A stretch of DNA of 44,633 nt from Mesoaciditoga lauensis cd-1655R = DSM 25116 (GTDB lineage Bacteria > Thermotogota > Thermotogae > Mesoaciditogales > Mesoaciditogaceae): the NCBI RefSeq assembly GCF_000745455.1, contig NZ_JQJI01000018.1, forward strand, positions 1-44,633, written 5' to 3'. The number at the start of each line of letters is the position of its first letter. Positions within the stretch are counted from its first letter, which is position 1. The notes under the pieces were generated by a model. That model was not told where the DNA came from. It was given only the letters and a program-made list of their open reading frames with translations, and ran no database searches. Below are positions 34,188 through 44,633 of the stretch, one piece after another. A program made the translations under genes and the position numbers.

Positions 34188-35078
34188 TTGACTATAAGGA
34201 AAAGAAAAGAACTCATGTGGGGAATAATTTTCGTCTCGCCATGGATAATAGGGCTTGCATTATTTTATTTCTACCCAATGGCCACTTCTTTATACTACAG
34301 TTTTACAAGATATACCGTCATTCGCCCCCCAAAATGGATAGGTTTAATGAATTACAAATGGCTTTTGACGGACAATCTTTTTTGGACATCCGTTAAAAAC
34401 ACTTTCTACTTCATGATAATAGGTGTTCCTCTTACCCAAATGATTGCTCTTGTGGTGGCTTACATGTTTTATCAAGTAAAAGATAATAAGGTTTTAAGTT
34501 CTTTAAAAGTTTTTTATCTTTTTCCAGTTTTAGTACCTGGTGTTATTCTCGCAATAGTATGGGATCTTATGCTAAACAGTCAATATGGAGTTTTCAACTT
34601 CTTTCTTCGTCTCCTTGGAATAAATGGTCCTAATTGGTTAGAAAGCACGTTTTGGTCCAAGCCATCTATAATACTAGTTGGAATATGGTACATAGGCATG
34701 AGCATGATAATTTACGTTGCAGCACTTAACGATGTCCCAAAGGAGCTTTACGAAGTTGCCGATATAGATGGAGCAACCTGGTTGACAAAACTATCAAAGA
34801 TAACGATTCCAATGGTTTCTCCAGCGGTTCTTTTTAACGTGATAACCGGCATGATATCGATTATCCAACTTTTCGACTTGCCATACATATTAACCAGCGG
34901 CGGCCCATCTCATTCCAGTTACACTTGGGCCATGCAGATATACGATAATGCATTCACGTATATGAACATGGGATACGCTTCTGCTTCAGCATGGTTGATG
35001 TTCATAGTCACTTTAGCCCTCACCATATTGGTGTTTGTCATCAGTAAGAAGAAAATTTACTACGGGGGTGAGGGCTAA
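34188..35078 (+). CDS. Sugar ABC transporter permease (MalF/UgpA type)
   Basis: 296 residues, about six membrane segments. The coupling loop reads YEVADIDGATWLTKLSKITIPMVSPA (EAA-type), followed by DLPYILTSGGPSHSSYTW. TTG 34188 follows GGAGGGATACGA. It is the first membrane subunit of a CUT1-type importer. Confidence 0.94.
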   Translation: MTIRKRKELMWGIIFVSPWIIGLALFYFYPMATSLYYSFTRYTVIRPPKWIGLMNYKWLLTDNLFWTSVKNTFYFMIIGVPLTQMIALVVAYMFYQVKDNKVLSSLKVFYLFPVLVPGVILAIVWDLMLNSQYGVFNFFLRLLGINGPNWLESTFWSKPSIILVGIWYIGMSMIIYVAALNDVPKELYEVADIDGATWLTKLSKITIPMVSPAVLFNVITGMISIIQLFDLPYILTSGGPSHSSYTWAMQIYDNAFTYMNMGYASASAWLMFIVTLALTILVFVISKKKIYYGGEG

Positions 35079-35079
35079 A

Positions 35080-35913
35080 ATGAAGCGACATGCACATGGC
35101 AAACTCATAGTGGCGATCGTCTTAATAATTCTTGCGGTAATTTTTGCTTTTCCTTTTTATTGGATGGTGATAACCTCTCTTGAGCCTTTGAAAGATTTCA
35201 TGAAACTTCCAATTTCATTTTTTCCTAAACATTTCCTTTTCCAAAATTACGCTCGCGCAGTTCATTACATTCCATTTTTTACTTACTTTAAAAATTCGAG
35301 TTGGATTGCTATTATGAGTACACTAGGTGCAACTTTAACATCTTCTTTTGTTGCATATGGTTTTTCAAAGATCAAATGGCCAATGAGAGACACACTTTTT
35401 ATGATCACATTGGCAAGTATGATGATTCCTTTTGTGGTGCTTATGATACCTCTATATATAGAGTTTAAGAATTTTGGATGGATAGGAACTTTTAAACCAC
35501 TCTGGCTTCCGTGGTGGTTTGGAAGTGCATGGAGCATTTTCTTCTTACGGCAGTTCTATATGACGATTCCAAATGAACTGATAGATGCCGCAAAAGTGGA
35601 TGGGGCTTCTCATATACAAATATGGTTCAGAATAATGCTTCCTTTAACAAAACCTGCTCTTTCGGTGGTTGCTCTGTTCAATTTCATATGGTCGTGGCAA
35701 TCATTCTTACAGCCTTTGGTTTTTCTCAACGATAAAAGCATGTACACTTTAACACTCGGATTGGCTTCTTTTCAACAAAGACATGGGGGCGTAGAATGGA
35801 ATCTTTTAATGGCCGCTGCCACGTTGGCAACAATTCCTATTCTGATCATTTTCATATTTATGAATAAGTATCTGATCGAGGGTATACACATAACATCTGG
35901 ATTGAAGGGGTAA
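35080..35913 (+). CDS. Sugar ABC transporter permease (MalG/UgpE type)
   Basis: 277 residues. FPFYWMVITSLEPLKDF near the start, and the coupling loop LIDAAKVDGASHIQIWFRIMLPLTKPALS, are typical of the second CUT1 permease. ATG 35080 with GGGGGTGAGGG upstream is chosen over the longer frame. No MsmK-type ATPase follows; a shared ATPase encoded elsewhere is probably used, as is common for CUT1 importers. Confidence 0.94.
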   Translation: MKRHAHGKLIVAIVLIILAVIFAFPFYWMVITSLEPLKDFMKLPISFFPKHFLFQNYARAVHYIPFFTYFKNSSWIAIMSTLGATLTSSFVAYGFSKIKWPMRDTLFMITLASMMIPFVVLMIPLYIEFKNFGWIGTFKPLWLPWWFGSAWSIFFLRQFYMTIPNELIDAAKVDGASHIQIWFRIMLPLTKPALSVVALFNFIWSWQSFLQPLVFLNDKSMYTLTLGLASFQQRHGGVEWNLLMAAATLATIPILIIFIFMNKYLIEGIHITSGLKG

Positions 35914-35917
35914 ACAG

Positions 35918-37219
35918 ATGAAAAGAATAAAGGTAGATGTTTCTCCTATTGAGCGTTTTACAACTAAAATATTTAAAATGAGGGTTGAAAAGGGAACAAC
36001 TGAAATCCGTCTGCGTTTAGTTGAGAGTTCGACAAAAGCAGGTAATGAATTAAAAATCTTGATTTACGATGCATGCGGAGATTTTAGAGGATGGATGGAT
36101 AAAAATAAAGACGAACTTCTTTTGAAGAAAAATGGATCTAGTTTGAATGGGGTAAGTGGCTACTTACCAGAAGGTGAGTGGAAAATTTTGATCGAGTTTG
36201 GAATGATCACCAACTATTTTCTCTGTGAAATAGAAGAAGATTCCCGTTTTACTCCATCAAACGAAGAATGGTTCGTTGGAGAATTACATTCTCATACAAC
36301 AAAAAGCGATGGAGCGATGAGCATAGAAGAACTGCTCAAGGAAGCTAAAGACCATGGACTGGATTTCATCTTCATCACAGATCATGATGTACCGCTTCTA
36401 ACAAACGAAAGAAATAAAAACGAAGGAAGTTTTAAAGTGTTTCCAGGTACGGAGTTAACCACATATAAAGGTCACGCACTTGCTTTGGGAATTAGCAGAC
36501 ACGTGAATCCCACCCTTTTGCATGAGAGCCTTGAGGATGCCTCAAATCTTGTGAAAAGTGAAGGAGGCATTTTTGGAATAGCGCATCCTTTCTTTCCGCC
36601 TAGCCCTTATTGTAGTGGATGCAAATGGAGTTACAACGTCTCCCCGAAATTCATAGATTTTCTGGAAATATGGAACAGTGGGGGAACAGGAGCGTTATTT
36701 CCAGCGTTTAATTTCGCATCTTTATCGTTGTGGACGGAATTTTTAAACGATGGGTATAGAATTTCGGCGACATCAGGTGGAGATATCCATCGCCGCGGAG
36801 ATTTCAACGATCTTTGGCTTCCCTATCACGTTAGAACAAACGAAATTGAATTGAAACAGATCCTTTGTTCTATAAGATCCGGTAAAAGTTACGCATCCAG
36901 AGGGAAGTTTTTCTTTGAAGCCTTTTACAGGAACAGAACTTATCAGTGTGGAGATGTCGTTAAAATAAGCGATGGCAATTCATTTGAAATACACGTGAAA
37001 ACAGAAAACGCCAGCAAAATCTTGTTGATGAGTTCAAAGGGAGTGGTGATGGTTGACAGCTCTTTTGTCAACAAAAAAATGGAGCTCGATGGCATCCGCT
37101 GGATAAATGCCGTGGCACTTTATAAAAACTTCATCGTGGGATTTTCTAATCCAATATATTTTGACTATTTTGAGCATCTCGATTATACTAACGACAAAAA
37201 AGAAGATTGTGCACTTTGA
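35918..37219 (+). CDS. PHP-domain metallohydrolase (CehA/McbA family)
   Basis: 433 residues. After an N-terminal beta-rich part (about 1-115), the PHP motifs appear: WFVGELHSHTTKSDG, DFIFITDHDVP, FPGTELTT, GIAHPFFPPSP and SGGDIHRRGD near 290. These supply the His/Asp metal ligands. A C-terminal beta-rich part of about 100 residues follows. CehA/McbA relatives split phosphoesters or carbamate-type bonds; the substrate here is unknown. The position between importer and sugar enzymes suggests a sugar-linked ester or phosphate. Confidence 0.82.
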   Translation: MKRIKVDVSPIERFTTKIFKMRVEKGTTEIRLRLVESSTKAGNELKILIYDACGDFRGWMDKNKDELLLKKNGSSLNGVSGYLPEGEWKILIEFGMITNYFLCEIEEDSRFTPSNEEWFVGELHSHTTKSDGAMSIEELLKEAKDHGLDFIFITDHDVPLLTNERNKNEGSFKVFPGTELTTYKGHALALGISRHVNPTLLHESLEDASNLVKSEGGIFGIAHPFFPPSPYCSGCKWSYNVSPKFIDFLEIWNSGGTGALFPAFNFASLSLWTEFLNDGYRISATSGGDIHRRGDFNDLWLPYHVRTNEIELKQILCSIRSGKSYASRGKFFFEAFYRNRTYQCGDVVKISDGNSFEIHVKTENASKILLMSSKGVVMVDSSFVNKKMELDGIRWINAVALYKNFIVGFSNPIYFDYFEHLDYTNDKKEDCAL

Positions 37220-37231
37220 AGTGAGAGGAGA

Positions 37232-38284
37232 ATGATGAGCAACTTCGAAGAAGAAATAAAAGAACAACCAGGTGCTTTACAACGATTTTTAAATAGTATA
37301 TCGTCTCTCAGAAAAACGCTACTCAGAATTGCGAGTTTTCATCCAATAAGGATTGCTTTCTTTGGAATGGGAAGCTCTTTGTATGCCACTATTCCTGCCG
37401 TATATCTTCTTCGTTCTGCTGGAATAAGTGCCAATTATTATGACGCTTCTGAGGCTTTATGGTATATACCACAAAAATGGTTTGATAACATTGATATGTG
37501 CGTATTTGTATCTCAATCGGGAGAAACCATAGAGATACGAAAACTTCTTGATAAGATAAGAAACTCCAAAGTGTTAAAAGTGGGAATAACGGCAAATACC
37601 AAAAGTTATGTTGCTAACAATTGTGATGAGGTTATCGATATTTTTACGGGAAAAGAAAGGGCTCTCGGCTCAACTAAAACCCATATGAATTCCGTAGTGG
37701 CTTCTCTTGTTCTCTCCATGTTTTTAGCAAATTCAGAAGGCCAAGTGAAGCATCTTATGAAATTGCCTTCAATTGTAAACGATAGTATTTTGAGGGCTTC
37801 TTCAACAGTTGAAGACCTTTTTAAAAAGATCGATGTCAATAAGTTCAACGACTCCGTGATAACTTCAAGAGGATTCTTACTTGGGGAAGTTTATCAATCT
37901 GCTTTGACACTTAATGAGATAAGTCGTGTAAGCGCTCTTGCAATATCTACCGGAATGCTAAAACACGGACCTATGGAAATATTTTCCGAAAGAAGGGGAA
38001 TAACATGTTTCGTTCCAAGTTCATCTGTTAGAACGTTGTTGATCAAATTTTGCCAAAGTATTGTAAGCCATGTCGACTTTATTTGGATAATGTCAAATGG
38101 AGCGCTTGATATAGAGTTATCTCCACATCTTTTCAAAGTGGAAACGAATTTTGATTTGCCAGAATATCTCCAAGGTCTGATCTTTTTACCCTATATCCAA
38201 ATTCTTGCTTACAGAATAAGAAAAATGAAGAATCTTGAAGATGATGAATTTTATTTTATAAAAAAGGTAACCACGGAGGAATGA
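37232..38284 (+). CDS. SIS-domain protein, GlmS isomerase/GlcN6P deaminase-like
   Basis: 350 residues with two SIS domains. The opening EEEIKEQPGALQRFL matches the isomerase half of GlmS, followed by FFGMGSSLYAT, CVFVSQSGETIEIRKLL and ALGSTKTHMNSVVAS. There is no glutaminase domain, so it may work as a glucosamine-6-phosphate deaminase/isomerase like archaeal GlmD, or on another amino-sugar phosphate (AgaS type). ATG 37232 follows GAGAGGAG. It would take the product of deacetylation and hydrolysis into glycolysis (inference). Confidence 0.83.
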   Translation: MMSNFEEEIKEQPGALQRFLNSISSLRKTLLRIASFHPIRIAFFGMGSSLYATIPAVYLLRSAGISANYYDASEALWYIPQKWFDNIDMCVFVSQSGETIEIRKLLDKIRNSKVLKVGITANTKSYVANNCDEVIDIFTGKERALGSTKTHMNSVVASLVLSMFLANSEGQVKHLMKLPSIVNDSILRASSTVEDLFKKIDVNKFNDSVITSRGFLLGEVYQSALTLNEISRVSALAISTGMLKHGPMEIFSERRGITCFVPSSSVRTLLIKFCQSIVSHVDFIWIMSNGALDIELSPHLFKVETNFDLPEYLQGLIFLPYIQILAYRIRKMKNLEDDEFYFIKKVTTEE

Positions 38285-38286
38285 CT

Positions 38287-40673
<2,387 letters not shown>

Positions 40674-40714
40674 ATTTGCGTTGGTAAGTGAATGGTAGGA
40701 GGAAAAAGCGGAGA

Positions 40715-41938
40715 ATGAGAAATTCGCAAAGTTATCGCTGGGTGGTAGCACTCACAGCTGGAGCGATAACTGCAACGAGTTTTATATCACTTACTTCTTT
40801 CAGTGTGGCAACACCGTTCATTGCGCAAACAACGGGAATGAGAACAGAGCTTGTCAACACGATAGGAGTAGATGCTTTTTCAATTGCCCTCTTTGTCGCT
40901 TTTCTTATGGGAAGCGGGGGCTTTTTTGATACCAAAATAAAACTGGGGGTTTTCATCGCCCAAGCGTCCCTGATCATCCCCCAGTTCTTGATTCCTACCC
41001 TTCTTTCGCCCTGGCTTCTTGCGCTTTTAAGATTTTCCCAAGGATTGGTAATCATGATGTTGGCCTTGTTTTCCATACAACTCACTGGATGGTTTAAACC
41101 TACCGAAAGAGCGTTATCACTTTCATTTACAATGGGAGCGATCCCTTTAGGAGGCGCCATAGGAGGAATTTCGTCCAGCTATTTTCTGAAATTCGGTTGG
41201 CAAAATATGTACTACATAAATGGTCTCTTCATGCTTTTAGGAAATGTTATATATTTTGGATTTTCGAAAACTTCCAAAAGCTTTGAAGAAAAAGTGATAA
41301 CTTCCAAAGCAAAAGTCAAAGTTAACATCTGGACCAAGAAAATAACATGGATGATGGGATTCCTTCCCATGCCCGTTGCTTGGTCTTTATTCAGCATGGG
41401 AGGATTTCTTCCCACTTTTGGATATCATTTGGGATACAAGCCATCACAGATTGGAACTCTCATGCTTACGTGGGGAATTGCGGGAGGCATTTCTTGTTTT
41501 GTTGGGGCGATTATTGGAGATAGCTTGGCAAAGAGGAAAAGCAGCAATCAAGAGATATTTCATGCTCGCCTTGTCGTGATGCTAATAGCAAATGTTTTAG
41601 TTGGTGCAGGAGCACTTTTAATGTTATGTCTTGGTTCGCGTTCTTTTGGTTGGTTGATAGTAGGCGCAATTATTAACACGTTTTCTCAAATATTGGCGCC
41701 GAATTATTGGGCTTCCCTGTCTAACATCTTTCCACCTGCATTGATTGGAGTGGGTGCTTTTGCGCTTGGACTGTTGTCAAACATACCTAGCGCGGTGGGA
41801 CCTTTAATTTCTTCATGGATGATAAACCAAACCGGCTGGAACGGATTTTTTGTGGTTATGATCGCATTGGCAATTGTGGGGATTTTATTAGGTTTGTTCA
41901 TTACCCATATTGATGTTTTAGATAAAGAGGAAGCCTAA
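40715..41938 (+). CDS. MFS transporter (12 membrane segments)
   Basis: 407 residues with about twelve hydrophobic segments. The start ATG 40715 has AGGAGG ten bases upstream; a longer frame from GTG 40688 would cover that site. The segment TERALSLSFTMGAIPLGGAIGGISSSYF is the usual loop and helix 5 of MFS proteins of the CynX/NimT or OFA-like type. Placed right after a GH4 uronidase gene, it may carry an acidic sugar such as a uronate (inference). Confidence 0.85.
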   Translation: MRNSQSYRWVVALTAGAITATSFISLTSFSVATPFIAQTTGMRTELVNTIGVDAFSIALFVAFLMGSGGFFDTKIKLGVFIAQASLIIPQFLIPTLLSPWLLALLRFSQGLVIMMLALFSIQLTGWFKPTERALSLSFTMGAIPLGGAIGGISSSYFLKFGWQNMYYINGLFMLLGNVIYFGFSKTSKSFEEKVITSKAKVKVNIWTKKITWMMGFLPMPVAWSLFSMGGFLPTFGYHLGYKPSQIGTLMLTWGIAGGISCFVGAIIGDSLAKRKSSNQEIFHARLVVMLIANVLVGAGALLMLCLGSRSFGWLIVGAIINTFSQILAPNYWASLSNIFPPALIGVGAFALGLLSNIPSAVGPLISSWMINQTGWNGFFVVMIALAIVGILLGLFITHIDVLDKEEA

Positions 41939-41939
41939 T

Positions 41940-43073
41940 ATGTGGTGGAAATTTTATCTTCTAGAACTTCTTATATACATACCAGGCGCTTTTTCCGGGT
42001 TCATGGGAAATTACTTCAATCAAATTCACTTTTCCAATTTCCAAGTTGGCATTCTTGGCAGCGTTCCGGCCGTTATACTGCTGGCATCTAATCCTTTTTG
42101 GATGCGCTTTGCCGATAGAAGAATGAAAAACTCCACTCTTGCCTTTTTATCCTTTGGAAGTGCCCTCATTTTATGGTGTGTTTTCTTTTCACGAACTTTT
42201 CTCTTAGCCATTCTTGCCATGGCACTTTTAAGCTTCATGGCTACTGCCATAGTACCTGTTTCTGAATCCATGTCTCTGGTATATTCGAAAAAAAAGTTTT
42301 TCTCTTTTGGTAAGGCAAGAATGATGGGCTCTATTTCTTATGCTCTTTCCATAATGATATTCGGATATATCAAAAATAACCTAATTTTTTTCCTTATTGG
42401 CTCCATTTCTTTCTTCTCTATTGGTGTTGCTTCTTTTCTTATTCCTAAAACTAAAGGATTCAATATTGGCAAGAAGGTTCATCATTCTTACAGAGATATT
42501 CCAATGGAATTCTACAGGATGCTATTGTTGGAAATCATAGCTATGTCATCAGGAGCATTCGGTTCATATTTTTTCCCAATACTTATAAGGACCAGAGGGC
42601 AAGCAATCTTCTATGCCGGCATTGCTATGGGAATACCAGCTTTATCGGAGATCCCGTTTCTTATGTTTGCAGATAAGATCGTTGAAAAACTTGGAATAAA
42701 AATGATGCTTACATCTGCAGCGATTTTGTTTGGAGTTAGGTGGCTGCTGACATGTGTATTCACAAACCCAATTGTCATCATTTCAATTCAAAGTTTGGAG
42801 TTCTTCAACTGGATCGCCATTTATTATGCGATCCTGTACTACACAAACTATTATGTAGATTCTTCTCATCGCGCTGACGCTCAGGCTTTGTTCTGGATAA
42901 CCACAAGCGGATTTTCGATGATTTTTGGACTTTCTTTTGGAGGATGGCTTGCAGGTACCATTGGCCTTGTGAACACGTACGCCCTTTTCGGGTTTTTCTC
43001 AATAGGAAGTGGCATATTTTATGGGATAACCGAGTACATTCTCAAATTGCATCAGGTGAGACGCGAAAAATGA
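41940..43073 (+). CDS. MFS transporter, second of a tandem pair
   Basis: 377 residues, ten to twelve hydrophobic segments. The layout LEDLIYIPGAF-like start (LLELLIYIPGAFSGFMGNYF), FWMRFADRR and QVGILGSVPAVILLASNPFW resembles the LacY/nucleoside-H+-symporter-like MFS_1 group. The ATG is one base after the stop of the first MFS gene, so both are translated together. Length is slightly short for the family. Two unlike MFS proteins in tandem may move different substrates or work as a pair. Confidence 0.85.
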   Translation: MWWKFYLLELLIYIPGAFSGFMGNYFNQIHFSNFQVGILGSVPAVILLASNPFWMRFADRRMKNSTLAFLSFGSALILWCVFFSRTFLLAILAMALLSFMATAIVPVSESMSLVYSKKKFFSFGKARMMGSISYALSIMIFGYIKNNLIFFLIGSISFFSIGVASFLIPKTKGFNIGKKVHHSYRDIPMEFYRMLLLEIIAMSSGAFGSYFFPILIRTRGQAIFYAGIAMGIPALSEIPFLMFADKIVEKLGIKMMLTSAAILFGVRWLLTCVFTNPIVIISIQSLEFFNWIAIYYAILYYTNYYVDSSHRADAQALFWITTSGFSMIFGLSFGGWLAGTIGLVNTYALFGFFSIGSGIFYGITEYILKLHQVRREK

Positions 43074-43541
43074 ATGATGGGTAGTAAGTAGTGAACAGGA
43101 GGTAATCAGGTAACTTCTCAAAAGGGGTTCATGTCAAGCACAGAATCTCGTTTTGTACTGCTATCTTATTGAAGATCCTGAATAGTTTCTTCGAAACTTG
43201 TAGAATGAGTGTGTTTAGGAAAGGTAGGTATTGTTCAATGGGAGATCATCGGGGTAAAAGACAGAGACTCGTAACTTGATTAGCAAAGAGGAAGAAACTA
43301 AACGTTTGAAGTCTAACGACAAAGGCATCATATGGACGCTGAGTGAGTTATCAGGCCATAATGTAAATGAACACATAGGTAGCCTTGTAAAAAAGTTTAA
43401 ACACCACGAGTTGGGCTCTTTCGTCCCGATCGAAAGCAGCATAAACGCATGAATGCGGGTGGAGGGATGTATTCATCCTGAGGGGGGTAGTAGCGGCGGC
43501 ACGATGATAAGGATATGCCATTCAACTGGAAAAAACCTTTC
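43074..43541. other. Gene-poor stretch rich in hairpins; unassigned
   Basis: No convincing gene. On the + strand there are several stems: AGTTTC-ttc-GAAACT (43187-43201), TTTCG/CGAAA (about 43421-43437), CGCAT-ga-ATGCG (about 43446-43457), GGATG-tatt-CATCC (about 43466-43479) and GGCA/TGCC (about 43498-43519). The part 43450-43505 is G-rich compared with the flanks. A frame of about 60 codons ending at 43452 reads like protein in places, so a decayed gene or mobile element remains possible. Confidence 0.35.
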
Positions 43542-43755
43542 TCATCCCCTGAGAGAAACTCTTAAAAAATGCATGAATTTGGTAAAGAACCGTTTATCTA
43601 AGAATTTTGAAGGGTTTCCTCCATAACGCATAACGGTGCGTTTGCCGTAAAGAGCAATTTTATCTCCAATTTGGATCTTTTCATTTGATGTGGGAATTGG
43701 TATCCATTTTTCGTTTCTCTCTATTCCCAATATAAGTATTCCTTTAGCCGACAGG
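43542..43755 (-). pseudogene. C-terminal remnant of a TrkA_C/RCK-domain gene, cut by an IS
   Basis: About 70 residues remain open on the minus strand. The stretch ILILGIERNEKWIPIP, followed by TSNEKIQIGDKIALYGK, is typical of a TrkA_C domain as found at the end of potassium-channel or transporter regulators. The frame runs back to about 43755, where the IS4-type element begins, so the front of the gene is separated from it or lost. It is not a copy of the TrkA-like gene at 16062. Confidence 0.6.
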
Positions 43756-44633
43756 GCCCCAAGTTAACAAATGAAAGTTAATATTATTTGAAGGCCCTAT
43801 GAGAAACTCTGAGATTGTTCAGATTCTCAAGGAAAATATCTTTGCCCATGGTGTAAATCATCTTATTTCTGAATCTCGTGTAAAAAGAATATCTTCCGTC
43901 TTTGACAATTCCTTTCGTCATTTCATACATGCTCATGTATGAAAGCGTGTATATAGATAACAAAGCAAGTAATCTCTTTTCATTCATCCCATTCGAATAT
44001 TTCCCAAAGCCCATGCCACTTTTGTAATCTCTGAATGTTTCTTCTATGAGAAATCTTTTGCGATAGGTATCCACTATGAATGAGCTAAGATAGTTCAAAT
44101 CCGTCACGAGATAATACACTTGCTTGTTATGAGTATTTGCCACCACTCTTGCATTCATACTCATGGACGTGTATTTGCCAAAGCCAAAGTCATACAAACC
44201 ATTCGCATCTGTTCTAATCGAATAAGAGCCTATCTTTTTTCCATTGAAAAGCATGCTCTTTCTCATTCTCACAATGTAGTGATATCCATTTCTATGAATG
44301 TAGTCTAAGAATGCAGGAGAACAGAATTCTCCATCCGCTATGACCGTCGCTTGAATATGGGATGAAATTATTCCTTTCAACAAATCAATCATCTTTATCC
44401 TGTCAATGACTCTTTTCCTGTCTCTAAGAAGAAAAGCTATTGGCAGAGTCCTATCTTTTAAAACAATGGCTGCTGTGACAATCAATGGCTATGAGGATTG
44501 AATCGTTATTTCCTGATACACTCAATGCTATATGAAAGAGCACCTTGAATATCTTATCGTTGAATGAAGAAAGGAATCTTTGTACACGCTTTCTTCTATG
44601 CTTGAATGACGTGTTGGATGGAAAGAACAAAGC
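43751..44633 (-). mobile_element. IS4-type insertion sequence, left end to window edge
   Basis: The element begins near 43751 with ACAGGGCCCCAAGTTAAC, the probable terminal repeat, and contains a transposase on the minus strand that runs beyond the window. The other end and any target duplication lie outside, so the exact border and family cannot be fixed. It interrupts the TrkA_C-domain gene. Confidence 0.65.
43784..44633 (-). pseudogene. IS4-type DDE transposase, frameshifted and incomplete
   Basis: The downstream frame (43784-44485) carries the second catalytic Asp in VIADGEFCSPAFLDYI and the YREK-type motif YRKRFLIEETFRDYKSGMGF with the catalytic Glu. The front of the protein continues in another frame from 44633 to about 44481 (for example FKVLFHIALSVSG and then ILIAID with the first Asp). 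The two frames meet near 44478-44486, so a small insertion or deletion has broken the gene just after the first Asp. The N-terminus is outside the window. Confidence 0.8.

Noticed and set aside
43215-43442. 75-codon open frame on the minus strand in the gene-poor stretch
   Set aside because: No start signal, no recognised motif, and low-complexity composition; not supported as a gene.
43451-43541. Tail of a TnpB/IS605 gene with its guide RNA
   Set aside because: Some residues and the G-rich hairpins are suggestive, but no zinc-finger or RuvC motif is readable in any frame; kept only as one option for the unassigned stretch.

Overview
The window reads as a stretch of chromosome from an AT-rich thermophile-like bacterium. 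Proteins are rich in Lys/Glu, TTG and GTG starts are frequent, and ribosome binding sites are strong. The best guess from protein resemblance is a deep-branching Thermotogota, perhaps of the Mesoaciditoga/Athalassotoga type. This is an inference: there is no rRNA gene in the window to prove it.

Layout. Bases 1-5300 carry a leftward operon, rpsO - pnp - M16 protease - HD-GYP protein. It ends in a clear intrinsic terminator and is bracketed by two direct copies of a structured dispersed repeat. Bases 5600-19670 are a long rightward housekeeping series: uridine kinase, MtnA, the YaaR/HolB/RicT trio, Tgt, an RlmI-type methyltransferase, Mrp ATPase, ProRS, a TrkH/TrkA potassium system, FtsY, a NYN-domain protein and flgB-flgC-fliE. 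Bases 19650-22470 are a short leftward group: YitT-type membrane protein, family 2 glycosyltransferase and a YbhN/AglD-type membrane protein. The gap at 22470-23145 holds a third, diverged copy of the repeat and the promoter of a ROK regulator.

From 23146 to 43073 there is one rightward carbohydrate-use cluster of 18 genes. It contains the ROK regulator, a BadF-type sugar kinase, a GH4 glycosidase with the CNxP signature, a complete Opp/Dpp-type five-gene ABC importer, a PIG-L deacetylase, a three-gene sugar ABC importer without its own ATPase, a PHP metallohydrolase, a GlmS-isomerase-like SIS protein, a PfkB kinase, a second GH4 enzyme with the CHGx (alpha-glucuronidase type) signature, and two MFS transporters. 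Taken together (inference), this looks like uptake and breakdown of oligosaccharides containing N-acetylhexosamine, possibly with uronic acid. It resembles the E. coli chb pathway with the PTS replaced by an ABC importer plus a kinase.

The right end is unstable DNA: a 470-base gene-poor stretch with many hairpins, the C-terminal remnant of a TrkA_C-domain gene, and an IS4-type transposase that cuts that gene and is itself frameshifted and runs off the window.

The most interesting items are the dispersed repeat family, whose long stems co-vary between copies and whose apical loops show CsrB-like CAGGAYG motifs, and the PTS-independent chb-like pathway.
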